From contig NZ_BONE01000030.1 in the NCBI RefSeq assembly GCF_016862555.1, forward strand, positions 29,420 to 93,419: a stretch of DNA of 64,000 bases, given 5' to 3'. Under the pieces are notes generated by a model. The model worked only from the letters and a program-made list of their open reading frames with translations, was not told where the DNA came from and did not search any database. Both the position numbers and the translations under genes were made by a program. The DNA comes from Asanoa siamensis. Lineage in GTDB: Bacteria; Actinomycetota; Actinomycetes; Mycobacteriales; Micromonosporaceae. Every line of letters starts with the position of its first letter. The stretch's first letter is position 1. Shown here piece after piece: positions 41,918 through 50,538 of the stretch.

Positions 41918-42706
41918 ATGTGGGATCCGAATGTCTACGGCCGGTTCGGTGACGAGCGCTCACGGCCTTTCCACGAGCTTGTCGCCCGGATCCCGGTGGC
42001 CGCGCCGCGGCAGGTGGTCGACCTCGGCTGCGGGCCTGGTGTCCTGACCGTCACGCTGGCGGAGCGCTGGCCCGACGCAGTGGTCCGGGGCATCGACTCG
42101 TCCACCGAGATGATCGCTTCAGCCCGCGCACTCGGGTCCCGGGTCGACTTCGCCCTGGGCGACCTGCGCGACGTCACGCCCGCCGGCGTCGACGTGCTCG
42201 TCTCCAACGCCGCCCTGCAATGGGTGCCGGACCACCTCGCGCTGCTGGACCGCTGGGTGGGCGCCATGGAGCCCGGGGCGTGGCTGGCCTTCCAGGTGCC
42301 CGGCAACTTCGCCTCGCCGGCCCACGACGCCGTCTACGCGCTGGCCGCGGACCCCCGCTGGGCGCCGACTCTCGGCGGGGTCGTGCGGCGGATGCCGGTG
42401 CCCTCGGCGGCGGCGTACGCGACCCGTCTCACCTCGCTGAACTGCGCGGTGGACGCCTGGGAGACTACCTACGTGCACGTCCTTCCCGGCGGCGCCGACC
42501 ACCCCGTCCTCGCGTGGCTCGAGGGCACGGCCCTGCGACCGGTCCGCGCCGCCTTCGGCGCCGGCGCCGACTCGGCCGGCTGGTCCGCCTACCGCGCCGA
42601 GCTGGGTGAGTGGCTGGCCGAGGCCTACCCGCTCAGCGCCGGCCGCGCGTTCTTCCCCTTCCGCCGCGTCTTCGTCGTGGCACAGATCCAAGGAGCGTCC
42701 TCTTGA
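41918..42706 (+). CDS. tam: Trans-aconitate 2-methyltransferase-like
   Basis: This 262-residue SAM-dependent methyltransferase begins MWDPNVYGRFGDERSRPFHELVARI, the Tam signature, and has VVDLGCGPGVLTVTLAERWP (SAM motif I), GIDSSTEMI, NAALQWVPDH and MEPGAWLAFQVPGNF. It methylates trans-aconitate, an inhibitor of the citric acid cycle. ATG 41918 was preferred to ATG 41912 because TTGGAGG ends eight bases before it. The stop overlaps the TTG start of the adenosine deaminase gene. Confidence 0.9.
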   Translation: MWDPNVYGRFGDERSRPFHELVARIPVAAPRQVVDLGCGPGVLTVTLAERWPDAVVRGIDSSTEMIASARALGSRVDFALGDLRDVTPAGVDVLVSNAALQWVPDHLALLDRWVGAMEPGAWLAFQVPGNFASPAHDAVYALAADPRWAPTLGGVVRRMPVPSAAAYATRLTSLNCAVDAWETTYVHVLPGGADHPVLAWLEGTALRPVRAAFGAGADSAGWSAYRAELGEWLAEAYPLSAGRAFFPFRRVFVVAQIQGASS

Positions 42707-43725
42707 CCGACCTCGACGCGTTCATCGCCGGCCTGCCCAAGGTCGAGCTGCACGTGCACCACGTGGGCTCCGCCTCACCGCGGATCGTCGCGGAGCTGGC
42801 CGCCCGGCACGCCGGCAGCACCCCGGTGCCGACCGACATCGACGCGCTCGCCTCCTACTTCGAGTTCAGCGACTTCGCGCACTTCATCCAGGTCTACCTC
42901 TCGGTGGTCGACCTGATCCGCGAGCCGGAGGACGTCCGGATCCTGACCTACGAGGTCGCCCGCGAGCTGGCCCGCCAGCAGGTGCGGTATGCGGAGCTGA
43001 CGGTCACGCCGTACTCGTCGGTGCGCCGCGGCATGCCGGCGCCGGAGTTCTGCGCGGCGATCGAGGACGCGCGCCTGGCCGCCGAGAAGGAGCTGGGCAT
43101 CGTGCTGCGCTGGTGCTTCGACATCCCGGGCGAGGCGGGCCTGCCGTCGGCCGAGGAGACGTTGCGGATCGCGCTGGAGGAGCGGCCCGACGGCCTGGTC
43201 TCGTTCGGCCTCGGCGGTCCCGAGGTGGGCGTGCCGCGCCCGCAGTTCAAGCCCTACTTCGAGAAGGCGCGGGCGGCGGGGCTGCGGCTGGTGCCGCACG
43301 CCGGTGAGACGACGGGCCCGGAGACCATCTGGGACGCGCTGCGGGAGCTGGGTGCCGAACGGATCGGCCACGGCATCTCGGCGGCCCAGGACCCGGCCCT
43401 GATGGCGCACCTCGCGGCCGAGGGGATCCCCCTTGAGGTCTGCCCGACCTCCAACGTCCGCACCCGCGCGGTGGCGAGCCTCGACGAGCACCCGCTGCCG
43501 ACACTGGTGGCGGCCGGCGTGCCGGTGACGATCAACTCCGACGACCCGCCGATGTTCGGCACGACGCTCAACCAGGAGTACGCGGTCGCGGCGCGCCTGC
43601 TCGACCTGGACGCGGCCGGTGTGGCCCGCCTCGCCGTCGCGGCGGTGGACGCGTCGTTCCTGCCCGCGGGGGAGAAGAGCCGGATCACGGAGGAGATCGA
43701 CGCGTACGCCGCGACGGCCGGCTGA
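42703..43725 (+). CDS. add: Adenosine deaminase
   Basis: This 340-residue enzyme starts at a TTG (42703) overlapping the tam stop, after AAGGAG. It has the zinc His pair in VELHVHHVGSASP, the substrate and catalytic motifs RLVPHAGETTGPE (His, Glu), ERIGHGI, LEVCPTSN and TINSDDPPMFG. It converts adenosine to inosine in purine salvage. The HVHH motif with GSAS in place of the usual LEGT marks a variant found in actinomycetes, so the preferred substrate could be a related aminopurine. Confidence 0.9.
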   Translation: MTDLDAFIAGLPKVELHVHHVGSASPRIVAELAARHAGSTPVPTDIDALASYFEFSDFAHFIQVYLSVVDLIREPEDVRILTYEVARELARQQVRYAELTVTPYSSVRRGMPAPEFCAAIEDARLAAEKELGIVLRWCFDIPGEAGLPSAEETLRIALEERPDGLVSFGLGGPEVGVPRPQFKPYFEKARAAGLRLVPHAGETTGPETIWDALRELGAERIGHGISAAQDPALMAHLAAEGIPLEVCPTSNVRTRAVASLDEHPLPTLVAAGVPVTINSDDPPMFGTTLNQEYAVAARLLDLDAAGVARLAVAAVDASFLPAGEKSRITEEIDAYAATAG

Positions 43726-43812
43726 AAAAGCGGGACCAACCGCGGACGTGGCAGCGAAGCGGTGTCCGGCGGGAGCGACGGTCGCGCCCACCGCGCACCC
43801 GGGACAGCGCTC

Positions 43813-44421
43813 TTATCGCTTGGCCGTGGCTTTGGCCTTGGCTTTCGGTTTGCGCGCGGCTTCGCGTTCGGCTTCGCGACGCCGGCGGCGCAGTGCCAGC
43901 GCGAGCCCCACGCAGACGATTCCGCCGACGACGGCGATCGCGATGAGCAGCCAGGCGCTGCCGTTGCCCCCGTCGTCGGCGGCGTTCCCGGCGGCGGCGT
44001 TGCCCGAGGCGGCGAGCGGCGTCGGCGCGTCGCAGTTGGACTGCTGCGTGTTGTTGGCCGTGCCGACGTCGAACGCGGCGTTGCAGGTGCGGGCGATCGG
44101 CGGGCCGAACTCGACTGTCACCGCCCACTTCCCGGCCGGCAGCGTGCTCATGTAGACGAGCGTGCCCGGCGCCGACGACTGCACCATCTTGGCCGGCGCG
44201 ACCGCCGTGCCGTCGGCCTCCTTGGCGGTCAGGGTGGCGTCGACGAAGCCTTCGGCCGGGTGCCCGTCCTCGTAGGTCACGTTGACCCAGACGGACCCGC
44301 GCCCGTCGTGGTTGACGGTGATCTTCGCTCCGCCGTGCGCCAGGGCCGGTGCCGGCCACAGCAGCAGGGCGAGAACAACGGCGAGGAGCGGACCGGCGGC
44401 GCGCCGGAGCGTGGGCTTCAC
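43813..44421 (-). CDS. Exported membrane-anchored protein, mature N-terminus His-Gly-Gly
   Basis: This 202-residue protein has a signal peptide (LLAVVLALLLWPAPALA) whose likely cleavage after Ala28 exposes His-Gly-Gly. It is followed by a beta-sandwich of about 110 residues (ITVNHDGRGSVWVNVTYEDGHP), two Cys (TCNAAFDVG, QSNC), an Ala/Asn-rich linker, a C-terminal helix (WLLIAIAVVGGIVCVGLAL) and a very basic tail (KAKAKATAKR). The layout resembles CopC/YtkA-type copper proteins that use an N-terminal His, but the ligands cannot be proven. It is convergent with add. Confidence 0.75.
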   Translation of the reverse strand: MKPTLRRAAGPLLAVVLALLLWPAPALAHGGAKITVNHDGRGSVWVNVTYEDGHPAEGFVDATLTAKEADGTAVAPAKMVQSSAPGTLVYMSTLPAGKWAVTVEFGPPIARTCNAAFDVGTANNTQQSNCDAPTPLAASGNAAAGNAADDGGNGSAWLLIAIAVVGGIVCVGLALALRRRRREAEREAARKPKAKAKATAKR

Positions 44422-44461
44422 CGCGCCAGTATCGCCGCCGGTCGATCGTCTGCGAAAGGGG

Positions 44462-45829
44462 TCAGCCGCCGCCCTGCTTGCGGCGGCGGCGGGCGGCGGG
44501 CTCGCGGGCCAGGCGGCCGACGAGGCCGAAGCGGCTGACCTGCTTCTCCGGGGTGTCGGGGTCGCGCAGCAGCATGACGACGCTGGCGCCGCCCAGCTGC
44601 GCCTGGTCGATGCTGACCGAGCCGTGCGCCTGCAGCGTGACCCGCTTCGCGATGTCGAGGCCCAGGCCCGTCGAACCCCGGTCGCTGGCGCCGCGGCGCA
44701 GCGCCCGTTCCGGGTTGGCGATGCCCGGGCCGGCGTCGTCGACGCGGACCGCGATGTAGCCGTCGCGCCGGGAGATCGCCACCTCGAACGCCGTGGCCTG
44801 CGGCGTGTAGCGGAACACGTTGCCGATCACCGCGTCGAGCGCGGCGGCGAGCTCGGCCCGCGGCACCGGCACCTGGATGCGGGTGTGCGCGCCGACCACC
44901 CGGTGCGGGCGGTTCTGGTCGTCGGCGAGCTGGGACCAGAACACCATCCGCTCGCGGACCACCTCGCTCGCGTCGCAGCTGCCGGGGCCGGCGTCCTGCG
45001 AGATCGTCTTGCGGGTGGTCTTGATCAGCACGTCGATCTCGCCCTCGAGCGTCACGATCGCCTGCCGGATGCGCCGGATCGTGCGCCGCCGGTCGAGCTC
45101 GGCCTCCGTGAACGAGCCGATGCTGGTGTCGTCGGAGTCCAGGGCGTCGGCGTCGAGGCGCAGCACCGTCAGCGGCGTACGCAGCCGGTGCGACAGGTCG
45201 GCGACCAGCTCGAACTCGTCGGTGCGGGTGACGTTGAGCCGTTCGGCCATCCGGTTGAAGGCCAGGCCGGCCTCGGCGAGCTCCTTCGGGCCGCTGGGCT
45301 TGACGCGGTAAGTCGAGTCGCCGTCGCCCAGCGCCACCGCCGCCTTCGCCAGCGTGCGGGCGGCCTCGACCGCGCGGCCGGCGATCCGGTCGACCACGAT
45401 CACGGTGACCACGACCAGGGCCAGGGCGATGCCGAACAGCAGCAGCCAGGTCTGCCCGGAGCCGCCGGAGAGCACCGGATCGGTGACGAACACCTCGATC
45501 ACGGCGATCCGGTTGCCGACGCGGACGGGCTCGAGCCGCAGCGCCCCGCCGTCGACGTCGACCACCACCGGGTCGGTCCCGGCCGAGGCGCGGGTGATGT
45601 CGACCTCGGCCGCCCGCGACTTGGCACCGGCCTCGATGCCGTGCACGTGGATGTCGCCGCCGGCCGCCTGGATCACGGTGGCGAGCTGGTCGGTGTCGGC
45701 GTTGACGGCGAGCGCCCCGGCCACGACGCCGCTGCGCCGGGCCGCCTCGGACAGCGCGTCCTCGCGGTTGTCGCGCTGGATCGCGATGCCGAGCGGAATC
45801 AGGAACGCCAGAGCGACGATCGTCGTCAT
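44462..45829 (-). CDS. Sensor histidine kinase
   Basis: This 455-residue protein is the partner of the adjacent regulator. Its N-terminal helix (about 2-17) is followed by an extracytoplasmic domain (about 20-125), a second helix (about 126-147), a HAMP-like linker, and the dimerisation domain DLSHRLRTPLTVLRLD (His214). The ATPase has an N-box NVFRYTPQA, VDDAGPGI and STGLGLDIAKR. The start is uncertain: ATG 45829 gives an N-terminus without a positive charge before the helix, while a CTG at 45862 that overlaps the regulator's stop would add LRPALAALAAG. The stimulus is unknown. Confidence 0.88.
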   Translation of the reverse strand: MTTIVALAFLIPLGIAIQRDNREDALSEAARRSGVVAGALAVNADTDQLATVIQAAGGDIHVHGIEAGAKSRAAEVDITRASAGTDPVVVDVDGGALRLEPVRVGNRIAVIEVFVTDPVLSGGSGQTWLLLFGIALALVVVTVIVVDRIAGRAVEAARTLAKAAVALGDGDSTYRVKPSGPKELAEAGLAFNRMAERLNVTRTDEFELVADLSHRLRTPLTVLRLDADALDSDDTSIGSFTEAELDRRRTIRRIRQAIVTLEGEIDVLIKTTRKTISQDAGPGSCDASEVVRERMVFWSQLADDQNRPHRVVGAHTRIQVPVPRAELAAALDAVIGNVFRYTPQATAFEVAISRRDGYIAVRVDDAGPGIANPERALRRGASDRGSTGLGLDIAKRVTLQAHGSVSIDQAQLGGASVVMLLRDPDTPEKQVSRFGLVGRLAREPAARRRRKQGGG

Positions 45830-45858
45830 GCCGGCCGCGAGCGCGGCCAGCGCCGGCC

Positions 45859-46548
45859 TCAGTCGGGGGCCACCAGCCGGAACCCGACCCCCCGCACGGT
45901 GCGCAGGTAGCGGGGTTTCGCCGCGGACTCGCCCAGCTTGCGGCGGAGCCAATACAGATGAACGTCGATCGTCTGATCCTCGCCGACGGACGGCTGGCGC
46001 CATACCTCCTCCAACAACTCCCGGCGGGAGACTACCCGGCCCGGGCGTGCCGCGAGGTAGGCCAACAGGTCGAACTCTTTGCGCGTCAATGCGAGCGCCT
46101 CGCCGTCGAGGGCGGCGCTGCGCTCGCCGACGTCGACGCGCAGCCCCCCGACCTCGTGCACGGCGGGCGCGACGGTGCGGCTGGCCCGGCCGACGCGGCG
46201 CAGCACGGTGGTGATGCGGGCGTCGAGATGGGCGCCGGTGAACGGTTTGACCATGTAGTCGTCGGCGCCGGCCCGCAGCAGCCGGACGATGCCCTGCTCG
46301 TCGTCGCGCGCGGTGGCGATGATGATCGGGACGTCGGTGATGCCGCGGAGCATGCGCAGGGCGTCGGCGCCGTCGAGGTCGGGCAGGCCGAGGTCGAGCA
46401 CCACCAGGTCGGGTGTCTCGGCCGCGACCCGGCGCAGGGCGTCGAGGGCGGTGCCGACCGCGTGGACTGCGTGCCCGCGGTCGGCCAGGGACCGCAGCAT
46501 GGCGCCGCGTACGACATGGTCGTCTTCGACCAGGAGGACCGTGGCCAC
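45859..46548 (-). CDS. OmpR-family response regulator
   Basis: This 229-residue protein has a receiver domain with VLLVEDDHVVRG, phospho-acceptor Asp in VVLDLGLPDLDG, ATARDDE and MVKPF, then a winged-helix DNA-binding domain (LTRKEFDLLAYLAARPGRVVSRRELLEEVW, DVHLYWLRRKLG, LRTVRGVGFRL). It should act as a transcription factor when phosphorylated by the downstream kinase. The GTG at 46548 is exactly six bases after TAGGTT (46555-46560), so the message is leaderless. Confidence 0.93.
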   Translation of the reverse strand: MATVLLVEDDHVVRGAMLRSLADRGHAVHAVGTALDALRRVAAETPDLVVLDLGLPDLDGADALRMLRGITDVPIIIATARDDEQGIVRLLRAGADDYMVKPFTGAHLDARITTVLRRVGRASRTVAPAVHEVGGLRVDVGERSAALDGEALALTRKEFDLLAYLAARPGRVVSRRELLEEVWRQPSVGEDQTIDVHLYWLRRKLGESAAKPRYLRTVRGVGFRLVAPD

Positions 46549-46639
46549 GTGAAGAACCTACTGCCCTTGGCAAGTCGGCGAGCGGGCACACTGTCCGTCA
46601 TCCGACCAGCTCCGCCCGATTCGCCGGACTTACACCGTC

Positions 46640-47029
46640 TTAATCGGACATAGCGGTCTGGCCCGGCGGAGAGAACGGCCATTCCTCGAATTCCCGACTT
46701 CGCCCGTCGGGGCCGAACCGGATGACCCACAGGTCCCGGTACTCGTGCGGCTCCGGTTCGGCGTAGCGGACCTCGAGGCGGACGACCGCGGTATCGCCGT
46801 CGACCGCCACGATCTCGCTCGTCATCGTGAACGGCTCGCCGGCGCTGTCCCGCTCGGCCTCCCACATGGCGGCGATGGCGGGCAGGCCCACGACCGGTTC
46901 CTCGTACGGCCCCCGCCAGTAGCGGGCGTCGTCGGTGAAGATCTGGTTCAGGCCGTCGGTGCCGGGCGTACGCCAGAGGTTCTCGTACGCGTCGACCCAG
47001 TCCGCAACCCGGTTGCGTGCGTCATCCAT
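46640..47029 (-). CDS. SnoaL-like (NTF2-fold) protein
   Basis: This 129-residue protein has the NTF2/SnoaL cone fold with DWVDAYENLWRTPGTDGLNQIFTDDARYWRGPYEEPVVGLPAI and later VRLEVRYAEPEPHEYRDLWVIRFGPDGRSREFEEW. It could be a small hydrolase, isomerase or ligand-binding protein. No operon partner is clear: a strong hairpin separates it from the MFS gene upstream. Confidence 0.82.
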   Translation of the reverse strand: MDDARNRVADWVDAYENLWRTPGTDGLNQIFTDDARYWRGPYEEPVVGLPAIAAMWEAERDSAGEPFTMTSEIVAVDGDTAVVRLEVRYAEPEPHEYRDLWVIRFGPDGRSREFEEWPFSPPGQTAMSD

Positions 47030-47047
47030 GCCGGCATCTTTCCCAAA

Positions 47048-47089
47048 CGACGACGGGTCATGGGTGAAACCGCCCATGACCCGTCGTCG
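47048..47089 (-). terminator. 17-base-pair hairpin terminator after the efflux gene
   Basis: CGACGACGGGTCATGGG (47048-47064) pairs perfectly with CCCATGACCCGTCGTCG (47073-47089) around an eight-base loop. It follows the stop of the minus-strand MFS gene and separates it from the SnoaL-like gene. Confidence 0.85.
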
Positions 47090-47097
47090 CCCCTCCG

Positions 47098-48573
47098 TCA
47101 GGCCGCCTCGACGACGACCTCCGGCTCCCGCTGGGCGACCGGGCGGCGGACCGAGCGGAAGCTCAGCGCCACCACCAGGAGGCCGGCCGCGATCACGACC
47201 GAGACGATGTTCGCCACGTTCATGCCGTGCACGAAGCTGACCGGATCGGTCGCGCCGGCGGCACCCTCGGGACCCACCGCGGCGCCGAACACCGCGATCA
47301 GCACGGCGAGCCCCAGCGTCGCGCCGACCTGCTGCATCGTCTGCAGCACGCCGCCGGCCACGCCCGCGTCGCGCGGTGCGACCGAGCCCATGATCACCGG
47401 CGTCAGCGGCACGAAGATCAGGCCGCCGCCGAGGCCGAGCAGGAACATCGGGCCGAGCAGCGATCCCGCGTACGAACTGGTCGTGGTGAGCTGCGTCAGC
47501 CAGGCCAGGCCGGCGATCATCAGTGGCGCGCCGGTCAGCGCGAGCGGCCGCGGGCCGATCCGGTGCAGCACCCGCGGCACGAGCCGGCTGACCGCGAAGA
47601 TCGAGCCCGCCATCGGCAGGAACGCGAGCCCCGTGGCCAGCGGGCCGAAGTGCAGCACGATCTGCACGTACTGGGTCAGGAAGTAGAACGCCGACATCAT
47701 CGCCGCGGGCGCCAACAGGAAGCCGACGTAACCCACCGCGCGGTTGCGGTCCTTGAACAGGCTCAGCGGTACGAGCGGCTGCGCGGACCGCATCTGGACG
47801 GCCAGGAACGAGACGAGCAGCACGACGCCGAGCCCGAGGGCCGTCAGCGTCTGCCCGGCGGTCCAGCCGTGCGACGAGGCGTGGATGAAGCCGTAGGTCA
47901 GTGCGCCGATGCCGAGCGTGGCGGTGGCCGCGCCGGGCCACTCCAGCCGGCCCTGGTGGCGCTCCGGCTCCCGGACGTGCCGGGGCGCGAGCAGCACCGC
48001 GGCGAGGCCGAACGGCACGTTGATGAACAGCACCCAGCGCCAGGACAGCACGTCGGTCAGGACGCCGCCCAGGATCAGGCCGATCGCGAAGCCGGCGCTG
48101 GCCATCGCCGAGAGCAGGGCGAGTGCCCGGATCCGCTGGCGTGGCTCGGTGAACGTGGTGGAGATCAGCGCGATCGTGTTGGGACCGGCCATCGCGGCGC
48201 CGACACCCTGGGCGACCCGGGCGACCAGCAGCCAGGTCGCGTTCGGGGCGAGGCCGCCGACCAGCGAGGCGATCGTGAACAGCGCGATGCCGGCGACGAA
48301 CAGGCGGCGCCGGCCGAGGATGTCGCCGGCCCGGCCGCCGAGCAGCAGCAGGCCGCCGAAGGTCAGGGTGTACGCGTTGATCACCCAGGACAGGCCGGCG
48401 GTGGAGAAGCCGAGGCCCTCCTGGATGTGTGGCAGCGCGACGTTCATGACGGTGCCGTCGACCACCAGCATCAGCTGGGCGGCCACGATGATCAGCAGCG
48501 CCAGCCGGCCCGGCGCGCGGGCCTCGGTGCCGGCGCTCGAGGTGATCGCCGGCGCGGACGTTTGAGTGGACAA
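47098..48573 (-). CDS. DHA2-family multidrug MFS efflux pump
   Basis: This 491-residue transporter has about 14 helices and the DHA2 motifs MLVVDGTVMNVALPHIQEGLG (motif D1), GRAGDILGRRRLF (motif A) and AMASAGFAIGLILGG (motif C). It should export drugs by proton exchange. The TTG at 48573 was chosen since GGGGGAAAAG precedes it and upstream residues do not look like transporter sequence. On the minus strand TTGCCA (48655-48660) and TATGCT (48632-48637) form a promoter with a 17-base spacer, overlapped by the operators of the divergent TetR gene. Confidence 0.9.
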   Translation of the reverse strand: MSTQTSAPAITSSAGTEARAPGRLALLIIVAAQLMLVVDGTVMNVALPHIQEGLGFSTAGLSWVINAYTLTFGGLLLLGGRAGDILGRRRLFVAGIALFTIASLVGGLAPNATWLLVARVAQGVGAAMAGPNTIALISTTFTEPRQRIRALALLSAMASAGFAIGLILGGVLTDVLSWRWVLFINVPFGLAAVLLAPRHVREPERHQGRLEWPGAATATLGIGALTYGFIHASSHGWTAGQTLTALGLGVVLLVSFLAVQMRSAQPLVPLSLFKDRNRAVGYVGFLLAPAAMMSAFYFLTQYVQIVLHFGPLATGLAFLPMAGSIFAVSRLVPRVLHRIGPRPLALTGAPLMIAGLAWLTQLTTTSSYAGSLLGPMFLLGLGGGLIFVPLTPVIMGSVAPRDAGVAGGVLQTMQQVGATLGLAVLIAVFGAAVGPEGAAGATDPVSFVHGMNVANIVSVVIAAGLLVVALSFRSVRRPVAQREPEVVVEAA

Positions 48574-48601
48574 GATTCTTTTCCCCCGGGAGGCGTGGAA
48601 C

Positions 48602-48682
48602 CGGAGAGACTCTCCGCTTTGCTCGTGAGCTAGCATATGGAGGACGTCTCCGATTGGCAACACTATCCGGAGGCAGTCTCCG
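48602..48682. promoter_or_regulatory. Three GGAG-N5-CTCC operators between efflux and TetR genes
   Basis: CGGAGAGACTCTCCG (48602-48616), TGGAGGACGTCTCCG (48638-48652) and CGGAGGCAGTCTCCG (48668-48682) share GGAG-N5-CTCC with centres 36 and 30 bases apart. Site 2 covers the -10 region and site 3 lies just upstream of the -35 box of the pump promoter; site 1 lies downstream near its start point. This is the expected binding region for the TetR repressor. Confidence 0.75.
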
Positions 48683-48724
48683 GAAACAGTGTGTTGCCCC
48701 ACAGGACCTGGAGGTGCGGGAGCG

Positions 48725-49288
48725 GTGACGACCGAACGTCCGCTGCGCGCCGACGCGCGCCGCAACCGGGAGAAGGTGATGGTGGCCGCCCGCGCGGCGT
48801 TCACCGAGCACGGCGAGAAGGCGACGCTCGACGACATCGCCCGGCGGGCCGGGGTCGGCCCGGGCACCCTCTACCGGCACTTCCCCGACCGCGAGACGCT
48901 GCTCGCCGAGGTCTACCGCAACGACATCGAGGTGCTGGCCGAGCGCGGCCGCCGGCTCCAGGAGCAGTTCCCGCCCAGCCGGGCGTTCGCCGAGTGGCTG
49001 CGGATGCAGTTCGACTACATCAAGAGCAAGCGCGGCCTCGGCACGGCGGTCAAGCAGATGCTCGGCACCGGCTCGCCGACGCTGGTGGAGTGCAAGGGCA
49101 TCATGCGCGGGGCGATCGGCGACCTGCTGGTGCGCGCGCAGGAGAGCGGTGAGATCCGCAAGGACGTGGAGCCCGACGACGTGCTGCGGCTCGTGCACGG
49201 CGTCGTGCTGGCGACGGAGACCGCCCCGGAGATGGCCGACCGCTTGCTCGGCTTCGTCCTGGACGGCCTCCGTCCCCCTTCCGCTTAA
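48725..49288 (+). CDS. TetR-family repressor of the divergent efflux pump
   Basis: This 187-residue protein starts at GTG 48725. The helix-turn-helix (RRNREKVMVAARAAFTEHGEKATLDDIARRAGVGPGTLYRHFPDRETLLAEV, about 10-60) is a textbook TetR N-terminus, with YRHFPDRETL at its end. The C-terminal part fits the common TetR_C ligand domain. It is divergent from the DHA2 pump, and three operators lie between them, so it should repress the pump until a drug binds. It converges on the methyltransferase gene with a three-base overlap. Confidence 0.9.
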   Translation: MTTERPLRADARRNREKVMVAARAAFTEHGEKATLDDIARRAGVGPGTLYRHFPDRETLLAEVYRNDIEVLAERGRRLQEQFPPSRAFAEWLRMQFDYIKSKRGLGTAVKQMLGTGSPTLVECKGIMRGAIGDLLVRAQESGEIRKDVEPDDVLRLVHGVVLATETAPEMADRLLGFVLDGLRPPSA

Positions 49289-50442
49289 GCGGGCGAGCCT
49301 GGCATCTTCAAGACCCAGCGGTACGCCTGCACCAGCCCGGTGTCGAAGCCGGCCGCGGAACCCCAGAGGAACAGCCGGAACCGGCGGTAGAGCGGCTCAC
49401 CCCAGCGGGCCACGATCTCGTCACGCCGCGCGTCGAGCCGCTTCGCCCACTCCCGGCAGGTCAGGTAGTAGTTGTGCCGGTCGTCGTCGAGGCTGATCAG
49501 CTCGAACGGCGAGCGGGCGACGTGGCGGAGATACTGGTGCAGCAGCAGCGGCGCCGAGTTGCCCGGATAGATGTAGCGCTTCATGAACGTCGAGATCCCG
49601 TGCTTGCGGCGCATCGCCAGCGCGTCGAGATAGACCCGGCCGCCGGGCTTGAGCAGCTCCGCGTACTTCGCCAGCGTCGTCTTGTAGTCGGGCAGGTGCT
49701 CCGTGACGCCCATGTTGACGATCGCGTCGAACTTCTGGTCGCTGCGGTAGCCGAAGATGTGCTGGCGCACCACGTTGACCGGCAGCTGCTCGCGGGCGAA
49801 CAGGTCCTTGAGGTAGCGCTCGGACTCGACCGCCAGTGTGGTCGTCGTCACGTCGATGCCGCGCCGGGCCGCGTGCTCCGAGAACGCGCCCCAGCCGCCG
49901 CCGACCTCCAGCACCCGGTCGCCGGGCTTGACCTCGATGGCCTCGAGCGCGAGGTCCATCTTGCGGGTCATCGCGTCCTCCAGCGGCTCGTCGTCGCTGG
50001 CGAAGACGCCCTCGGTGTAGCAGCGGTGCCGGGTGTCGAGGAACGTCAGGAAGAACTCGCTCTCCTCGTCGTAGTGCTGGGAGATGGCCCGGCGGTCGTT
50101 CTCCTTGCGCCCCTGGATCAGGGCTCCCGGGGTGAACCGGGACAGGAAGGCGATCGGGTGGAAGTCGTTGAAGAACCGGCGCATCCGCAACGCGGCGGCC
50201 AGGTCGCCGTCGACGTCGATCCAGCCCTGGAGGTACGCGACCGCGACCCCGAACTGGTCGAGGGCACCCAGCGGCTTGGCGCCGCGCGGGTCCTTGACGG
50301 TGATGGTGAAGACCGGGTCGCCGGTGCCGATCACCGCGGGGGATTGCCCGGGCGGTGCGACGGCGAACGGGACGGCCGGCTGGTTGGCGGAAAACGACTG
50401 GTAGCGGCGCCGCAGCGTGGCGATCATGTCCGACGGGCTCAC
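49285..50442 (-). CDS. Cyclopropane-fatty-acid-synthase-like methyltransferase
   Basis: This 385-residue SAM enzyme has an N-terminal lipid-binding-like domain (FTITVKDPRGAKPLGA, LQGWIDVDGDLAAAL) and the CFA synthase core: AISQHYDEESEFFLTFLDTRHRCYTEGVF, motif I VLEVGGGWGAFSEHAARRG, MGVTEHLPDY and MRRKHGISTFMKRYIYPG. It adds a methyl or methylene group to unsaturated acyl chains of membrane lipids. The usual active-site pattern QxxHYD is intact. GTG 50442 is the best start. It is divergent from thrS. Confidence 0.88.
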   Translation of the reverse strand: MSPSDMIATLRRRYQSFSANQPAVPFAVAPPGQSPAVIGTGDPVFTITVKDPRGAKPLGALDQFGVAVAYLQGWIDVDGDLAAALRMRRFFNDFHPIAFLSRFTPGALIQGRKENDRRAISQHYDEESEFFLTFLDTRHRCYTEGVFASDDEPLEDAMTRKMDLALEAIEVKPGDRVLEVGGGWGAFSEHAARRGIDVTTTTLAVESERYLKDLFAREQLPVNVVRQHIFGYRSDQKFDAIVNMGVTEHLPDYKTTLAKYAELLKPGGRVYLDALAMRRKHGISTFMKRYIYPGNSAPLLLHQYLRHVARSPFELISLDDDRHNYYLTCREWAKRLDARRDEIVARWGEPLYRRFRLFLWGSAAGFDTGLVQAYRWVLKMPGSPA

Positions 50443-50538
50443 GAGGTGAATGTAACCCCGAGGTACGGCTGATCGCAGCGTCGCCAGGCGTGATGACTAG
50501 CATTTACCCAAACGTCCTACCGACCGAGGAGACCCGCC

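Noticed and set aside
46640..49198. An 852-residue minus-strand reading covering the SnoaL-like and MFS genes
   Set aside because: Only the last 129 residues are a real protein; the rest is the MFS gene read in the wrong frame.
50443..50538. A T-box leader before thrS
   Set aside because: The 96-base gap is too short for a T-box and lacks the conserved tRNA-binding sequence.
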